Origin: Larix kaempferi
Taxonomy: Eukaryota; Streptophyta; Pinopsida; Pinales; Pinaceae
NCBI GenBank assembly: GCA_027924585.1
Contig: BSBM01000096.1
Location: 5,145,501 to 5,209,500, forward strand
Length of the DNA stretch: 64,000 bases
Direction: 5' to 3'
Positions within the stretch are counted from its first letter, which is position 1; each line of letters begins with the position of its first letter. A program made the translations under genes and the position numbers. This document shows, in pieces, positions 11,041 to 20,418 of the stretch. Below the pieces are notes generated by a model. It searched no databases. It saw only the letters and a program-made list of their open reading frames with translations, and was not told the DNA's origin.

Positions 11041-12517
11041 CCAGGATCTGGGATGAAGTAATGGAAGAATGCAATGATCAGTCGATCATGAAGAATGATG
11101 TTTGGGATGCAGTCCCAAGACCTGAAGAGAAATCTACTGTGACTTCCAAATGGATCTATAAGATCAAGCATGTTGCAGATGGTAGCATGGAGAAATACAA
11201 AATGAGGTTTGTAGCTCGTGGCTTCTCCCAGAAAAAGGGATTGAGTATGAAGAGACTTCTACACCTATAACTAGGCACACTTCCATCAGATCAGTACTTT
11301 CTCTGGCTGCAGTGATGAAATGGAAGATACACCAGATGGATGTCAAGACAGTTTTCTTGAATGGTGTAGTCGAAGAGGAAGTGTATGTGGAGCAGCCACT
11401 TGGTTTTGAGACACATGACGGGAAGTCATATATATGCAGAACTTGGTATGGTAGGATAGACATCTGTCTATCCAGTTTGGGCTTTACCAAGAGTAAAGCG
11501 GATTCCAACCTTTACTACAAGGTTGAGGAAGGCAATCCAGTGATACTACTTTCGTATGTGGATGACCTGTTTATTACAGGTGAATATAGATTGATTGCCG
11601 ACACGCAGCGGAAGCTTGCTGCCGAGTTCGAGATGAAGGACTTGGGGATGATGCTCTATTTTCTAGGCATGGAGGTGTGGCAGAGTGCAAATGGGATCTT
11701 CCTTGGACAAGGGAAGTATGTAGTAGAGATCCTAAAGAGGTTCGGGATGATAGACTAAAAGGCCATGGCCACACCTATGGCATCGAAATTGAAGCTTCTG
11801 TGTGATGCTTCATCTGATCCGGTTGATGTCACTGTGTATCGTCACATGATTGGGTCCTTGATGTACCTGACAAACACGAGACCAGATATTTGCTTTGCGG
11901 TGAATACATTGAGTTAGTTCCTGACAGATCCTAGAGGTGTTCAACTGGTTGCTGTAAAGCATATTCTGAGGTACCTGAAGGGTACGGTTGACTATGGGCT
12001 CAAGTATGATGCGAATCAAAAGTTTATCCTACAAGGTTATGTTGATTCAGATTGGGAAGGCAGTGCTGCAGATAGGAAGAGCAATTTTGGGTGCTGCTTC
12101 AGTATGGGATCAGGTGTGATCTCTTGGTTTAGCAGGAAGTAGTCCTGTGTAGCACTGAGTACAGCCGAAACAGAGTATGTTGCAGCTTGTTCGACTAGTT
12201 TTGAGGCAATATGGATGAGGAAGCTACTGTCTGAGTTATTTGATTTACCGTTGGAGGCTACTAGTATCTTTTGTGATAACTAGAGTTGTGTGAAGCTGTC
12301 TGAGAACCCGGTGTTCCACGACATGTAGAAACACATTGAGATCAAATATCACTATATCAGGGATATGGTGCAGAGAGGAGCAGTGAAGCTCCTGTATGTT
12401 GCGATGGATGAGCAAATTGCAGATGTGTTGACGAAACCAGTAGCCAAATTGAAGTTCGAGTACTTCAGAGAGAGGCTTGGTGTTTTTCAGATTGATGACA
12501 CTTCGAGGAAGAAGTGA
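11041..12517 (+). pseudogene. NA-1 reverse transcriptase-RNase H (RVT_2), decayed
   Basis: Corresponds to about residues 849-1348 of the complete Copia polyprotein. Recognisable: the WIYKIKH and ARGFSQK segments, MDVKTVFLNG (first catalytic Asp), the intact YVDDLF box, YVDSDW of RNase H, the STAETEY segment and the C-terminal FEYFRERLG. Damage: a frameshift after FSQKKG near 11,240; loss of the 13-codon LKKALYGLKQAPR motif between YICR and TWYG near 11,440; stops near 11,755, 11,914, 12,140, 12,280 and 12,328, three of them CAG to TAG. Because the YVDD box survives but the fold is broken, this is not a working enzyme. Confidence 0.92.
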
Positions 12518-12596
12518 TGGACACATTTGTTGAAGCCATTCCAAGCATGGCGAGAGGAGGATCCTTCCATGGCTATGGATGTAAGCGCTGGATGAT

Positions 12597-13128
12597 GAGC
12601 ATCAGGACGATGCTCCAGTTACTGCTCTGTATATGCATCATGTTGGATGTTGGATATGATCAGTTGGATCATTTATATGTATGTATGCATCATGTTGGAT
12701 GCTGGATATGATCAGTTGGATCATGTGTATGTATTTGTATATGTATCAGGTGGATACATTGTATGATCAGGTAGATCATGTATGTTGATATGTATAAGGT
12801 ATGATCAGGTGGATCATGTATTTGTGGATACATTGTATGATTAGGTAGATCATGTATGTTGATATGTATCAGGTATGATCAGGTGGATCATGTATTTGTA
12901 TATGTATCAGGTGGATACATTGTATGATCAGGTAGATCATGTATGATGATATGTATCAGGAAGATACTGTGTATGCATCAGGTGGATGCATTGTATGATC
13001 AGGATGATCATGGATGATGAGCTTCAGGATGTTGCTCCAAATGACATGCCTCAGGACAATGCAGTGATGATGATCAGGATGAGCATGTGTACATCAGGAT
13101 AATGTATGGTGAGTATCAGGTTGATAAT
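12597..13128 (+). repeat. NA-1 array A: short inverted repeats with AGGNN loop
   Basis: At least a dozen clean units of the form stem-AGGNN-stem, all closed by ATC/GAT. Examples: GAGCATC-AGGAC-GATGCTC (12,597-12,615), ATGTATC-AGGTG-GATACAT (12,741-12,759 and 12,902-12,920), ATGATC-AGGTA-GATCAT (12,763-12,779 and 12,924-12,940), ATGCATC-AGGTG-GATGCAT (12,973-12,991), ATGATC-AGGAT-GATCAT (12,995-13,011). Two early units have AGTTG loops. Units after 13,020 are more degraded. The outer stem bases differ between units but stay complementary. The array starts 80 bases after the pol stop. Confidence 0.88.
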
Positions 13129-13149
13129 CTATGGCCGTGGACAGGTTGT

Positions 13150-13745
13150 GCAGATAAGCATATAATAGCACCCTAGGAGGTTTGCAGATTCTCTTGATAG
13201 GTTTTGCCGCTGGCATATAATATCTCCCTGGGAGATTTGGCAAATGCTCTTTTGAGGTTTTGCTTTGGGAGGACATATAATAGCGCCCTGGGGGGTTTGC
13301 AGATTCTCTTGCTAGGTTTTTTCGCTGACATATAATAGCTCCCTGGGAGATCTGGCAAATTCTCTTTTGAGGTTTTGTCCTATGGCATATAATAGTGCTC
13401 TGGGAGATCCGATAGGTTGGAATGTGTTCCCATAATGAGTCCTGGGATGCTCTTTCGAGGTTTTTCCATGACCACATGTAATATCGCCTTGGGAGATCCG
13501 ATAGGTTGGGATGTGTTCCCGTAATAAGTCTTGGGATGCTCTTGCAAGGTTTTGTGGTGACCACATATAATAGTGCCCTGGGAGATCCGATAGGTTGAGC
13601 TGTGTGCTCGTAATCAGTCCCGGGATTCTCTTTCGAGGTTTTGTTGTGGGGTCACATGTAATAGCTCCCTGGGAGATCCGATAGGTTGGGATGTGTGCCC
13701 GTAATAAATCCTGGGATGCTCTTGCGAGGTTTTGTGACGCACGTA
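13150..13745 (+). repeat. NA-1 array B: tandem repeats with GAGGTTTTG
   Basis: Eight imperfect copies of a unit ending in a CTCTT-x-GAGGTTTTG-type word (near 13,190, 13,240, 13,310, 13,365, 13,450, 13,540, 13,630, 13,720). Most share CATATAATAG and CCCTGGGAGATC. Four units also hold a second inverted repeat with loop TGTG(T): GGAA-TGTG-TTCC (13,419-13,430), GGGA-TGTGT-TCCC (13,508-13,520), GAGC-TGTGT-GCTC (13,597-13,609) and a damaged GGGA/GCCC pair (13,688-13,700). An antisense frame of 156 codons (13,564-13,094) runs through the array. Confidence 0.85.
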
Positions 13746-13764
13746 ATAAGTCCTGAGGATTCCA

Positions 13765-13986
13765 CAGTATGGCCAGTGATGATGAAGACCTGCAGGTGGT
13801 GGGCCTACATCCAGTATGAAAAAGGACTGGCTCTGTAGAACTTCCTATGACGAATAGATTCAGAGATTGATTGAGATAGCAGCAGCAGTGATGATGACGA
13901 TGATTCGAGGACGATGATTCACTGATGATGATCCAGAGAAGAAGACTTGTGCTAGCAGATCTGTGTCGAGAAATACCTTTCTAGTT
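13765..13986 (+). other. NA-1 conserved 3' tail
   Basis: Non-coding block shared with NA-2 (41,645-41,882) and the complete element (52,280-52,500, minus). It includes the words GTGGGCCTACATCCAGTATG and GACTGGCTCTGTAGAA and a GATGATGAC-rich stretch. Retention in all three copies suggests a cis-acting role near the PPT. Confidence 0.7.
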
Positions 13987-13995
13987 AAGAGGGAG
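13987..13995 (+). promoter_or_regulatory. NA-1 polypurine tract
   Basis: AAGAGGGAG directly before the 3' LTR TG. The same purine word stands at this place in NA-2 and in the complete element. Confidence 0.88.
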
Positions 13996-14600
13996 TGTTA
14001 ATGTATATGTAACTTCAGAATGTATTTTACCCATGTGTATTGTATTCCTATAGAGATGTTATTATTCCTCTATACGAAAGTGTTGTCATTTATATTGTAA
14101 GTGTCGTAACTTATATTTGATGGGTTATTAGACCACCTTGATGGGGTCGGCCTTGTATGAGTCATGTGGGTAAATGGGTTATTAGACCACTAAGTGTGGG
14201 GTCGACCCAGATTAAGTTAACCATGGGTTATTAGGCTAAGCTAGACAAGTCGGCCCCATTAGTTTATTGGGCAGGACAGGACAAGTATAAATAGATATCG
14301 GGAGATCTCTATTTGATCACTCATTACTCACACTTCTCTCATTCGGGAAGTGGAACACTTGTGAGAAGGAGGATCTACTGCTAGGAGAAGACTATATCTT
14401 GTACTTTGGTTGTATCATTGCTCTTTCTATCTCTGAGGAAGTTGCGGGGTTTTTCACCTTCTTGGTTTTCCCCGGTGAAACTCCGTGTCTCTTGTGTGCT
14501 TGCATTATTGTGTCCATGGTTGATATGTTGTAGATATGTTGTACATGTTATTCTCTCAGTTAAGATCTTATATCAGATTGAAAATTCTGAAAAACTAACA
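13996..14600 (+). repeat. NA-1 3' LTR
   Basis: 605 bp, TGTTAATG...CTAACA, TATA box TATAAATAG at 14,286-14,294. Lacks the two short internal duplications of the 5' copy. Followed by the AAGGC target duplication and then LINE-A RNase H sequence. Confidence 0.92.
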
Positions 14601-14953
14601 AAGGCGAGCCATTCCGCGCCATTATTCATTTTTATCCCAATGCCCCAGGCATAATCTCTTTGCTTGTTCCCCTTGGAGTCAAAGATAACTCCACCCACTC
14701 CTACCGGCCCTGGATTTCCTTTCGAGGCACCATCAAAGAACAAAGAAATTCTTCCTATATTTGTCCACCAATTTTGAAATTCACCATTTCTCATCCTAAG
14801 CTGCCAGTTTGAAGATATCGGCTTCTTTAGGGGTTTTAACCAGGAGAGGGAGGGAGGGGGAAATAGGAATTCATACACCCATGTTATTTCCTCAACTGTC
14901 AGGGGTTCCTTGTTATGCATCTCATTCCTCTCGTGGATAAAGACTCCACCCAA
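14601..14953 (-). pseudogene. LINE-A RNase H domain, N-terminal half
   Basis: Shows the RNase H start FFDGASKGNPGPVGVGG with the first catalytic Asp, then GNKQRDYAWGIG and NGAEWLA with the catalytic Glu, where NA-1 has inserted. Preceded by a proline-rich linker (PPPSLSWLKPLKKP). The remaining catalytic residues are in the other half at 7020-7319. Confidence 0.88.
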
Positions 14954-15013
14954 AGGGCCTTCGCCGAGGCAGAAACCTTGCTAGGGATCGAGATTTTTCC
15001 TTCGAAGATTTCT

Positions 15014-15298
15014 TTATTTCTCGCCGGTCCATATTTTCCAGCAAATGAGTCTAGGAAGAGCTTCCCATGCTCTAGCAAGGTCCGGTTTTTGTATAAGAGA
15101 ACCCTGGTAGTAATCTTTCCAGCTTGAGAAGAGATCATTCCAATTCGTTGGAATTATAATATTAACATTCAGTTCTTGGAAAGCATAGCTCCAAACCTCC
15201 TGAGAGAATTTACATTCAAGGAAGGTATGCTCCAGGGTTTCTTCCGATTCTTTACATAGGATGCAGTGAAGAGGCCATACGATCCCTCGCTTCCTCAA
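15014..15298 (-). pseudogene. LINE-A zinc-binding RVT C-terminal domain
   Basis: Contains the C-x2-C ... H-x4-C pattern of the zf-RVT domain (CILCKESEETLEHTFLEC), followed by FSQEVW and a Trp-rich tail ending in the RLICWKIW segment that leads toward RNase H. Frame breaks on either side separate it from the RT linker and the RNase H. Confidence 0.85.
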
Positions 15299-15444
15299 GT
15301 TTTCAGCAGTAAGAGTTTTGCGATGGGAAAGAATCTAAAAGAAGACATTGACCTTTGGCAGACCATCATTACACCAAATATTGTTCCACTTTGCATCTTT
15401 TTTGACCATGTTCTTGCTCTTGCAAACAAGGTGGTATCCTTCCT

Positions 15445-16208
15445 TCACCGAGTAAGTACCCGTATTTCCCCATCCCCGACTGTCTTTAATGAGTCTGTGA
15501 ATTGGGGCTTTCCCATGTAGAATGGAAAGAAAAATGCTGTAGTTTGATTGTAGGTGCTCTTGTATCTCAAGATTCTTCCACCCAACCCATCTACCACTAT
15601 TTTTTCAGGAAGAAATATCATAGATGGTGTTGATGTTGTTGTCATCAAACCAATCCTTAAGGTCATTTAGTTTTTGGTAGAAGTTAGTCGGGGAGTTCGA
15701 TCCGAGTCTGCCTTGCCAAATCTTAATTCGCCTGCCATTTCCTGCTATCCAATGAATGTTTTCTTGTATGATGTAGGTTGCCTTTTGCAGAGGTCCCAAA
15801 TAAGAGATCCAGATCTGCTCATATCTATTTCCTCAACACATCTTCTTCTAGTACCTATAATGTATTTTTTTTGAAGGGCCTTCTTCCAACAAGAATTTTC
15901 ACCAGAGATTAATCTCCATAATATTTTTGCGCCGAGGGATAAATTCATGATTAAGGATCTCTTACTCCCGCTCTGCCACATTGATTTGGGCTACACATCA
16001 TATCCCAGTCTATCAAATGGATTTTTTTTGTATTGGTAGCCTTTCCACCTTTCCACCTTGCCAAAGAAATTTCCGGATCTCTCTGTTGATTTCCTGTATA
16101 ATTTTTTTTGGGGCTAAGGATATTGAGCAGACATAAATTGGAAAGGAAGAAAGGATGGCTTTTATAAGAACTAATTTTCCTGCTGGGTTGATCCATTTGG
16201 TTCCCCAA
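15445..16208 (-). pseudogene. LINE-A region between RT and zinc-binding domain
   Basis: Three overlapping frame pieces read in order: the KATNTKKIHLIDWDMMCSPN segment, then LGAKILWRLISGENSCWKKAL, then GNGRRIKIWQGRLGS. This is the usual linker between plant LINE RT and the zf-RVT domain. At least two frameshifts are needed to follow it. Confidence 0.75.
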
Positions 16209-16337
16209 GAATTGATTTTTTTATTTTATTTTGTCAATCAGACTATGCCAATCTACTGTCTTTTTTTTTCCCTTGAAGATGGGAATGCCCAAATAGATGA
16301 AGGAGTTCCAAGTTGTTATCCCCTCGAAACCGATAAT

Positions 16338-17537
16338 TCATGAGATCCTTTCCATGGTTCCAGGGAGGCAATTCCACCCATAAAATTTTGATTTAGAAGT
16401 ATTAAACTTGCCATCCGATGCTTTGGCGAATATGGAGAGAGATCTTTTGAACCTTTCCACTATGACTGTAGATGCCCCCCCAAGCAAAATGGTGACATCT
16501 GCAAATTGCATGTGGTTTGCAACTTTGACACCTCTTGCAATTTTCAGGCCTTTTAGATCCCCATTGTCTTGATGATGCTGAAGCTTTCTGCTCATAGAGT
16601 CAACGACCAAAAGGTAGAGATAGGGAGACAAGGGGCAACCTTGTGTAATGCCCCTGGTGGCTTGAAAAAACTTGGTTGGCCTACCATTTACCAACGGAGC
16701 AATCCATGGACTGCTAATGCAAGCCTTAATCCATCTAATAAAACTTTTAGAAAATCGAAACATTGACATAATTTCAAAGAGAAATAAATGATTTACTCTA
16801 TCAAAAGCATTAGCCATATCGAGTTTTATAGCCATAACTTGCTGCTTGTGTTCCAAACTGGAGTGGATTGCTTCCTGGATAATTATGATATTGTCAAGGA
16901 TTTGACGCCCGACAACAAATCCTCCTTGAGTGTCCAAGATTAACTTTCCCATGATTTACTTCATTCTTATGGCCAGAATTTTTGAGAGGATTTTGTAAGA
17001 GGTATTGCAAAGTGAAATAGGCCTAAAGCAATCTATTGACATGGGTTTTTATTTTATTTTGGTATCAAGACGAGGAAGGAAGAGTTGGTGGCCCCCCCTA
17101 CCTTATCCTTTTTCCTCGTCCAATTTATCATTTTTTTTCAGATCATCCTTGATGATATCCCACGCTACTCTATAAAAATTAATGGTGAACCCATCGGGTC
17201 CAAGAGCCTTGTCAGTTTGTAAGGACCAAATAACATCTTTGATCTCGAATTCCATAATGGGTTTTGATAGATCCATGTTATCCAATTCTGAAATGAGAGG
17301 AGGAATTCCAGAAAGGAGGTCATCTTGAGAAAGGGGGTTAGTCTCATCTTTGTCCGGGTAGAGATCTCTGAAATGTTGGAAAACATGAGTCTTAATTTCT
17401 TCCTGCTCCACCACCAGTTTTCCATCTTTATCATTTAGTTCCTTGATCATGTTGAAATTGAGCCTTGATTTTGTTTGCTTGTGGAAATAATCCGTGTTAC
17501 TGTCCCCACCTTTTAACCAAAGTTGCCTAGACTTCAT
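16338..17537 (-). pseudogene. LINE-A reverse transcriptase domain
   Basis: Two frame blocks. 17,537-17,103 holds the upstream RT region (LKGGDSNTDYFHKQTKSR and ALGPDGFTINFYR). 16,952-16,338 holds QGGFVVGRQILDN, the first catalytic Asp in KLDMANAFDRV, ITQGCPLSPYL and HMQFADVT. The last should be FADD: the second Asp of the catalytic pair is Val, so the enzyme is dead regardless of frameshifts. Between the blocks a stretch of about 150 bases is out of frame. Confidence 0.9.
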
Positions 17538-17597
17538 CCTCCATTCCTCTTCCTCACGTCTAGCTGCGCTGAGGATCTTTTGGTTCAGTTCTTTTTC

Positions 17598-18565
17598 TTA
17601 ATTGATAAGAAAGGGGGTGATTTCTTCTTTCTCCATATCAGATTGCAGAGCTGCAAGTCCAGATTGAAGTTGGATTTTCATGCTGCAAGGGATTTTATAC
17701 TCCAATTTCGCCCAACTCTTCAACGCATAGCGTACATTTCTTAACTTGGTCTCCCAAATGAAGCTAGCAGAGCTGACATAGGAAAAGCTACAAGCGTTTT
17801 TAATTAAGCCCATAACTTTTTCATCTTGAAGCCAAGAGGGATTAAAGTGGAAGGGGATGGGACCCAGGTTTGTAGGGGTGGAGAGCACCAAGGAGATCGG
17901 CTTGTGATCCGAGGCCGCATAAGGCAAAGGAAAAGAAGTGGGGAGGAGATATTTTTGTAGGAAGGATTTTCTTATCAAGAAATGGTTGATCCTGGACACG
18001 ATGTATCCCATGCCCAACCTTCTGTTACTCCATGTGAACTTTTCGTTTTTTAATGGTGGATCCATAAGATCCATCTTAGATATCAAATCCTCTAGGTTTT
18101 CTCCATAGGGATCTCTTACTCTAGAGCCACCTCTTTTTTATGACTGAGATTTAGTGGCATTGAAATCTCCAGCGATTATGATATATTTCCCTTTCAAGTC
18201 CTATTTTAGAGCAGAGAGGTTATCCCAGAACAATTGCTTGTCTCTATAATGCGTAGGTCCATACACATTGCAAACATAATAAATATTTGGATTGTCTTTT
18301 TCGTGAAACTCGGTGAGGATCCGGTGATGATTTTCCTTAACTTCTTTGATACCATACTTACTTGAAAAAATGGTCCCTATTCCTCCTGAAGCACCTCTGG
18401 AGCTTATAGCGTTTCCCTGGCTGTGTTTCCAAAAGAGATGTGAAAGTGCCATAACTTCCGCATCACTGATTTTTGTCTCTTGGATAAGCAGGATGTCTGG
18501 TCTTTTATTGATTCCACTTTGTTTGTCCAACCCAGTCCTCTGCAATTCCAAGAGACAATTTTCAT
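17598..18565 (-). pseudogene. LINE-A apurinic-like endonuclease domain (ORF2 start)
   Basis: ORF2 starts at the ATG at 18,565. MKIVSWNCRGLG is the canonical first motif; a frameshift follows. LLIQETKIS carries the catalytic Glu, NVYGPTHYRDK the YGP motif, AGDFNA (near 18,170) the Asp-Asn pair and AASDHKPIS the final Asp-His. All catalytic motifs are recognisable, but several frame changes and a TAA near 18,200 interrupt the frame. Confidence 0.88.
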
Positions 18566-18567
18566 TA
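18563..18567 (-). promoter_or_regulatory. TAATG stop-start overlap of ORF1 and ORF2
   Basis: On the minus strand ORF1 ends SVKK-TAA and ORF2 begins ATGAAAATTGTC; the two codons share one A, giving TAATG. Stop-start overlap of this kind is known to allow termination-reinitiation in some LINEs. Both codons sit exactly at the expected ends of their domains, so the overlap is probably original rather than decay. Confidence 0.7.
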
Positions 18568-19965
18568 CTTCTTGACTGATTGAGGCCCTGCTCTAGACCT
18601 TCCATCTGCTTTCCCTGTATTTTTGGAATTTTGGAGAAGCTTTGTTTCCTCAATGCTCCGCTTCCTTCTGAGTTCCAATTCTCTCTCTGCGTCCTGCTCT
18701 CTGTGGTACCTTTGAGACTTTCTTCCTTTGGTGTTTGGGGGTGGCCCTGGTTCAAGAAACTCTTGTGACCCTTTTGAAGAGGATTCAGGAGAGAGGGAAA
18801 ATGAGGAGACTCTACTTTGTTTTACCTTTTCAACCCAGGTTTCTCTAGGCGACAGGGAATCCTCAATCGTTGTATCTTTCCTTTCTTCTCCGGGAGAAGA
18901 AATTGGGATATTACTGCCCACTAAGATGTCATGGGATTCCGAACTATCTTCAACTAGAGGTACTTCATTCATGATGATCTCGCCTTCTTCTATATTCAAA
19001 GCATTGAACCAGTTTCTTGTTGTAGCTCCCTTTCCTACTTGAGTTGGTGCTTTGCCTTTCTCTGGCTGCAAATCCTTTGGTTCGAAGTTTGGAGCGGGCA
19101 TTTTCCTTCCCTTTTTCACCAGTTTCCAACCTTCTTCTTGAGTTTTCTCAGGGTCTTCTTGCACTGCTTTTGGGAAGTTTTTGACGAAGTGGCCATACTC
19201 ATGGCATTTCTTACATTTAAAAGGAGGCTGCTAATAATCCACCTTTTGTGCATGCTCCCAACAGTCCATACAAAGGATTACCACTTCTAGTAGTCCCTTC
19301 TCTAGATCCACCTCTGCATAGATCCTTGCACAAGAGAAAAGAGGACCTTTCGATTCCTCCTTGTCAATGTATTTGCCAAGAGAGTTTCCTATTGCATGGA
19401 GGGTTTCATCATTCCAATGGTGTAAAGGGAGATGGGGTAGGCAAACCCATACTGTAACTGCAGAAGGAACATCATTTTCTGGATCAAAGGATAAAATCCA
19501 TCGATTTAAGTATAACCCCCGAAGGCCCATGAAGTAAGGCCCACTTCTGAATATGAGGTCTCTGTCGTCTTTGTTTTTGAACAAGAAAGAGAAGAAGCCC
19601 TTACCGCAGAAACAATGTTGCAAGCCCCCTGAGATCAATGGCATCCAATTTTTTTTAACCCAAACATCCATTGTCTTTGGCTATGGCCAAATCCTGGTAA
19701 ACTGAACGATTAAGCCCCGTTCACTCAAAATGAGGGCTTTAAACCTTGAAGCGGTCGACATGATCTGAATTGTAGGGGCATATGCCCGCTTGACAAACCC
19801 ATCACCTGCATCGGGAGCAGAAGGGAGAGGGAGTGGCGTGGAGGCCACAAGAGCCCTCAAGGCCGTGTCAAGTAGCCGCTTGCATTCCTCCGGGCTTATA
19901 TCCGAGGGGGGATGCATCCCCAAGTCACAAGGAGTGCCTAGGGATAAAACCATAACTAGGACCAC
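18565..19965 (-). pseudogene. LINE-A ORF1 (DUF4283-type nucleic-acid-binding protein)
   Basis: One continuous frame of about 466 codons broken by only two in-frame TAG codons (near 19,681 and 19,228). The N-terminal part leads into the DUF4283-like domain (ALILSERGLIVQFTRIWP, then WVKKNWMPLISGG ... YFMGLRGLYLNRWILSFDPE). A zinc knuckle follows, CKKCHEYGHFVKNF: the fourth ligand position is Phe instead of Cys. The C-terminal half is Ser/Glu/Lys-rich and disordered-looking. In related LINEs this protein binds the element RNA. The two stops and lost Cys make it a pseudogene, but the preserved frame shows modest decay. Confidence 0.85.
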
Positions 19966-19990
19966 AGGAGCTCATGCTGTCGTTCAACTC

Positions 19991-20418
19991 ACGCAGCTCG
20001 CAACGAAATACATCCCAAAGAAAATATTATGTCATCTTCCTTTTGTTAATAGGTGTTGCATATGTTAATTTAAAATAAACAAAATAACTATATTATCCAC
20101 ACCCATGTGAGCTTTTTATCTTTTAGTTTTTAAATATTCTTTTACAGAGAATAAATTAATAAATTAAGGATGGTGAAAATATTTTTCTATTTATTTTATA
20201 AGAATTACATTAAAAATTAAAATAAATGTTCACTATTAACTTAAAATAAGTTACTAATTTATAATGTACTAATAAATTATAATATTAGTTAGAGTAAAAT
20301 ATGTTTTATAAATTTTATGAAAAATAAAATTTAAAATGATGACGATTGTTGAAATTTAAAATGATGACGATTGTTGATGATAATGAGGATGAAGATTAAC
20401 ATCCACTAAGATCTTTTG
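19991..20418. other. AT-rich spacer with short tandem repeat
   Basis: No gene seen. AT-rich. A unit of about 25 bases containing TTTAAAATGATGACGATTG is repeated in tandem near 20,328-20,377. Confidence 0.6.

Larger units (their letters stand above)
7320..14600 (+). mobile_element. NA-1, decayed non-autonomous Copia LTR element
   Basis: Both LTRs begin TGTTAATG and end CTAACA; a 5 bp target duplication AAGGC flanks the element (7315-7319 and 14,601-14,605). Order: 5' LTR, PBS, leader, gag remnant, 1.8 kb non-coding, RT-RNase H with stops, array A, array B, conserved tail, PPT, 3' LTR. Relative to the complete relative at 51,659-58,960 it lacks most of gag, the zinc knuckle, protease and integrase. 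It could move only with proteins supplied in trans. NA-2 has the same plan, so the loss predates both insertions. Its host sequence is the LINE-A RNase H gene. Confidence 0.93.
14601..19990 (-). mobile_element. LINE-A, plant L1-type non-LTR element (5' and main part)
   Basis: Minus-strand order: ORF1 (19,965-18,565), then ORF2 with endonuclease (18,565-17,598), RT (17,537-16,338), linker, zinc-finger RVT domain (15,298-15,014) and RNase H (14,953-14,601, continued at 7319-7020 beyond NA-1). Domain order is that of plant L1-like LINEs with a C-terminal RNase H. Many frameshifts and stops make it inactive. The 5' end is placed near 19,990 where coding similarity fades. The element predates NA-1. 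Confidence 0.9.

Noticed and set aside
12597-13745. CRISPR-like repeat-spacer array
   Set aside because: Units are irregular in length, self-complementary and part of a Copia element in three copies; plant nuclear context; no cas genes.
15674-19457. Plus-strand genes opposite LINE-A
   Set aside because: All plus-strand frames here overlap clear LINE-A domains on the minus strand and have no motifs of their own.
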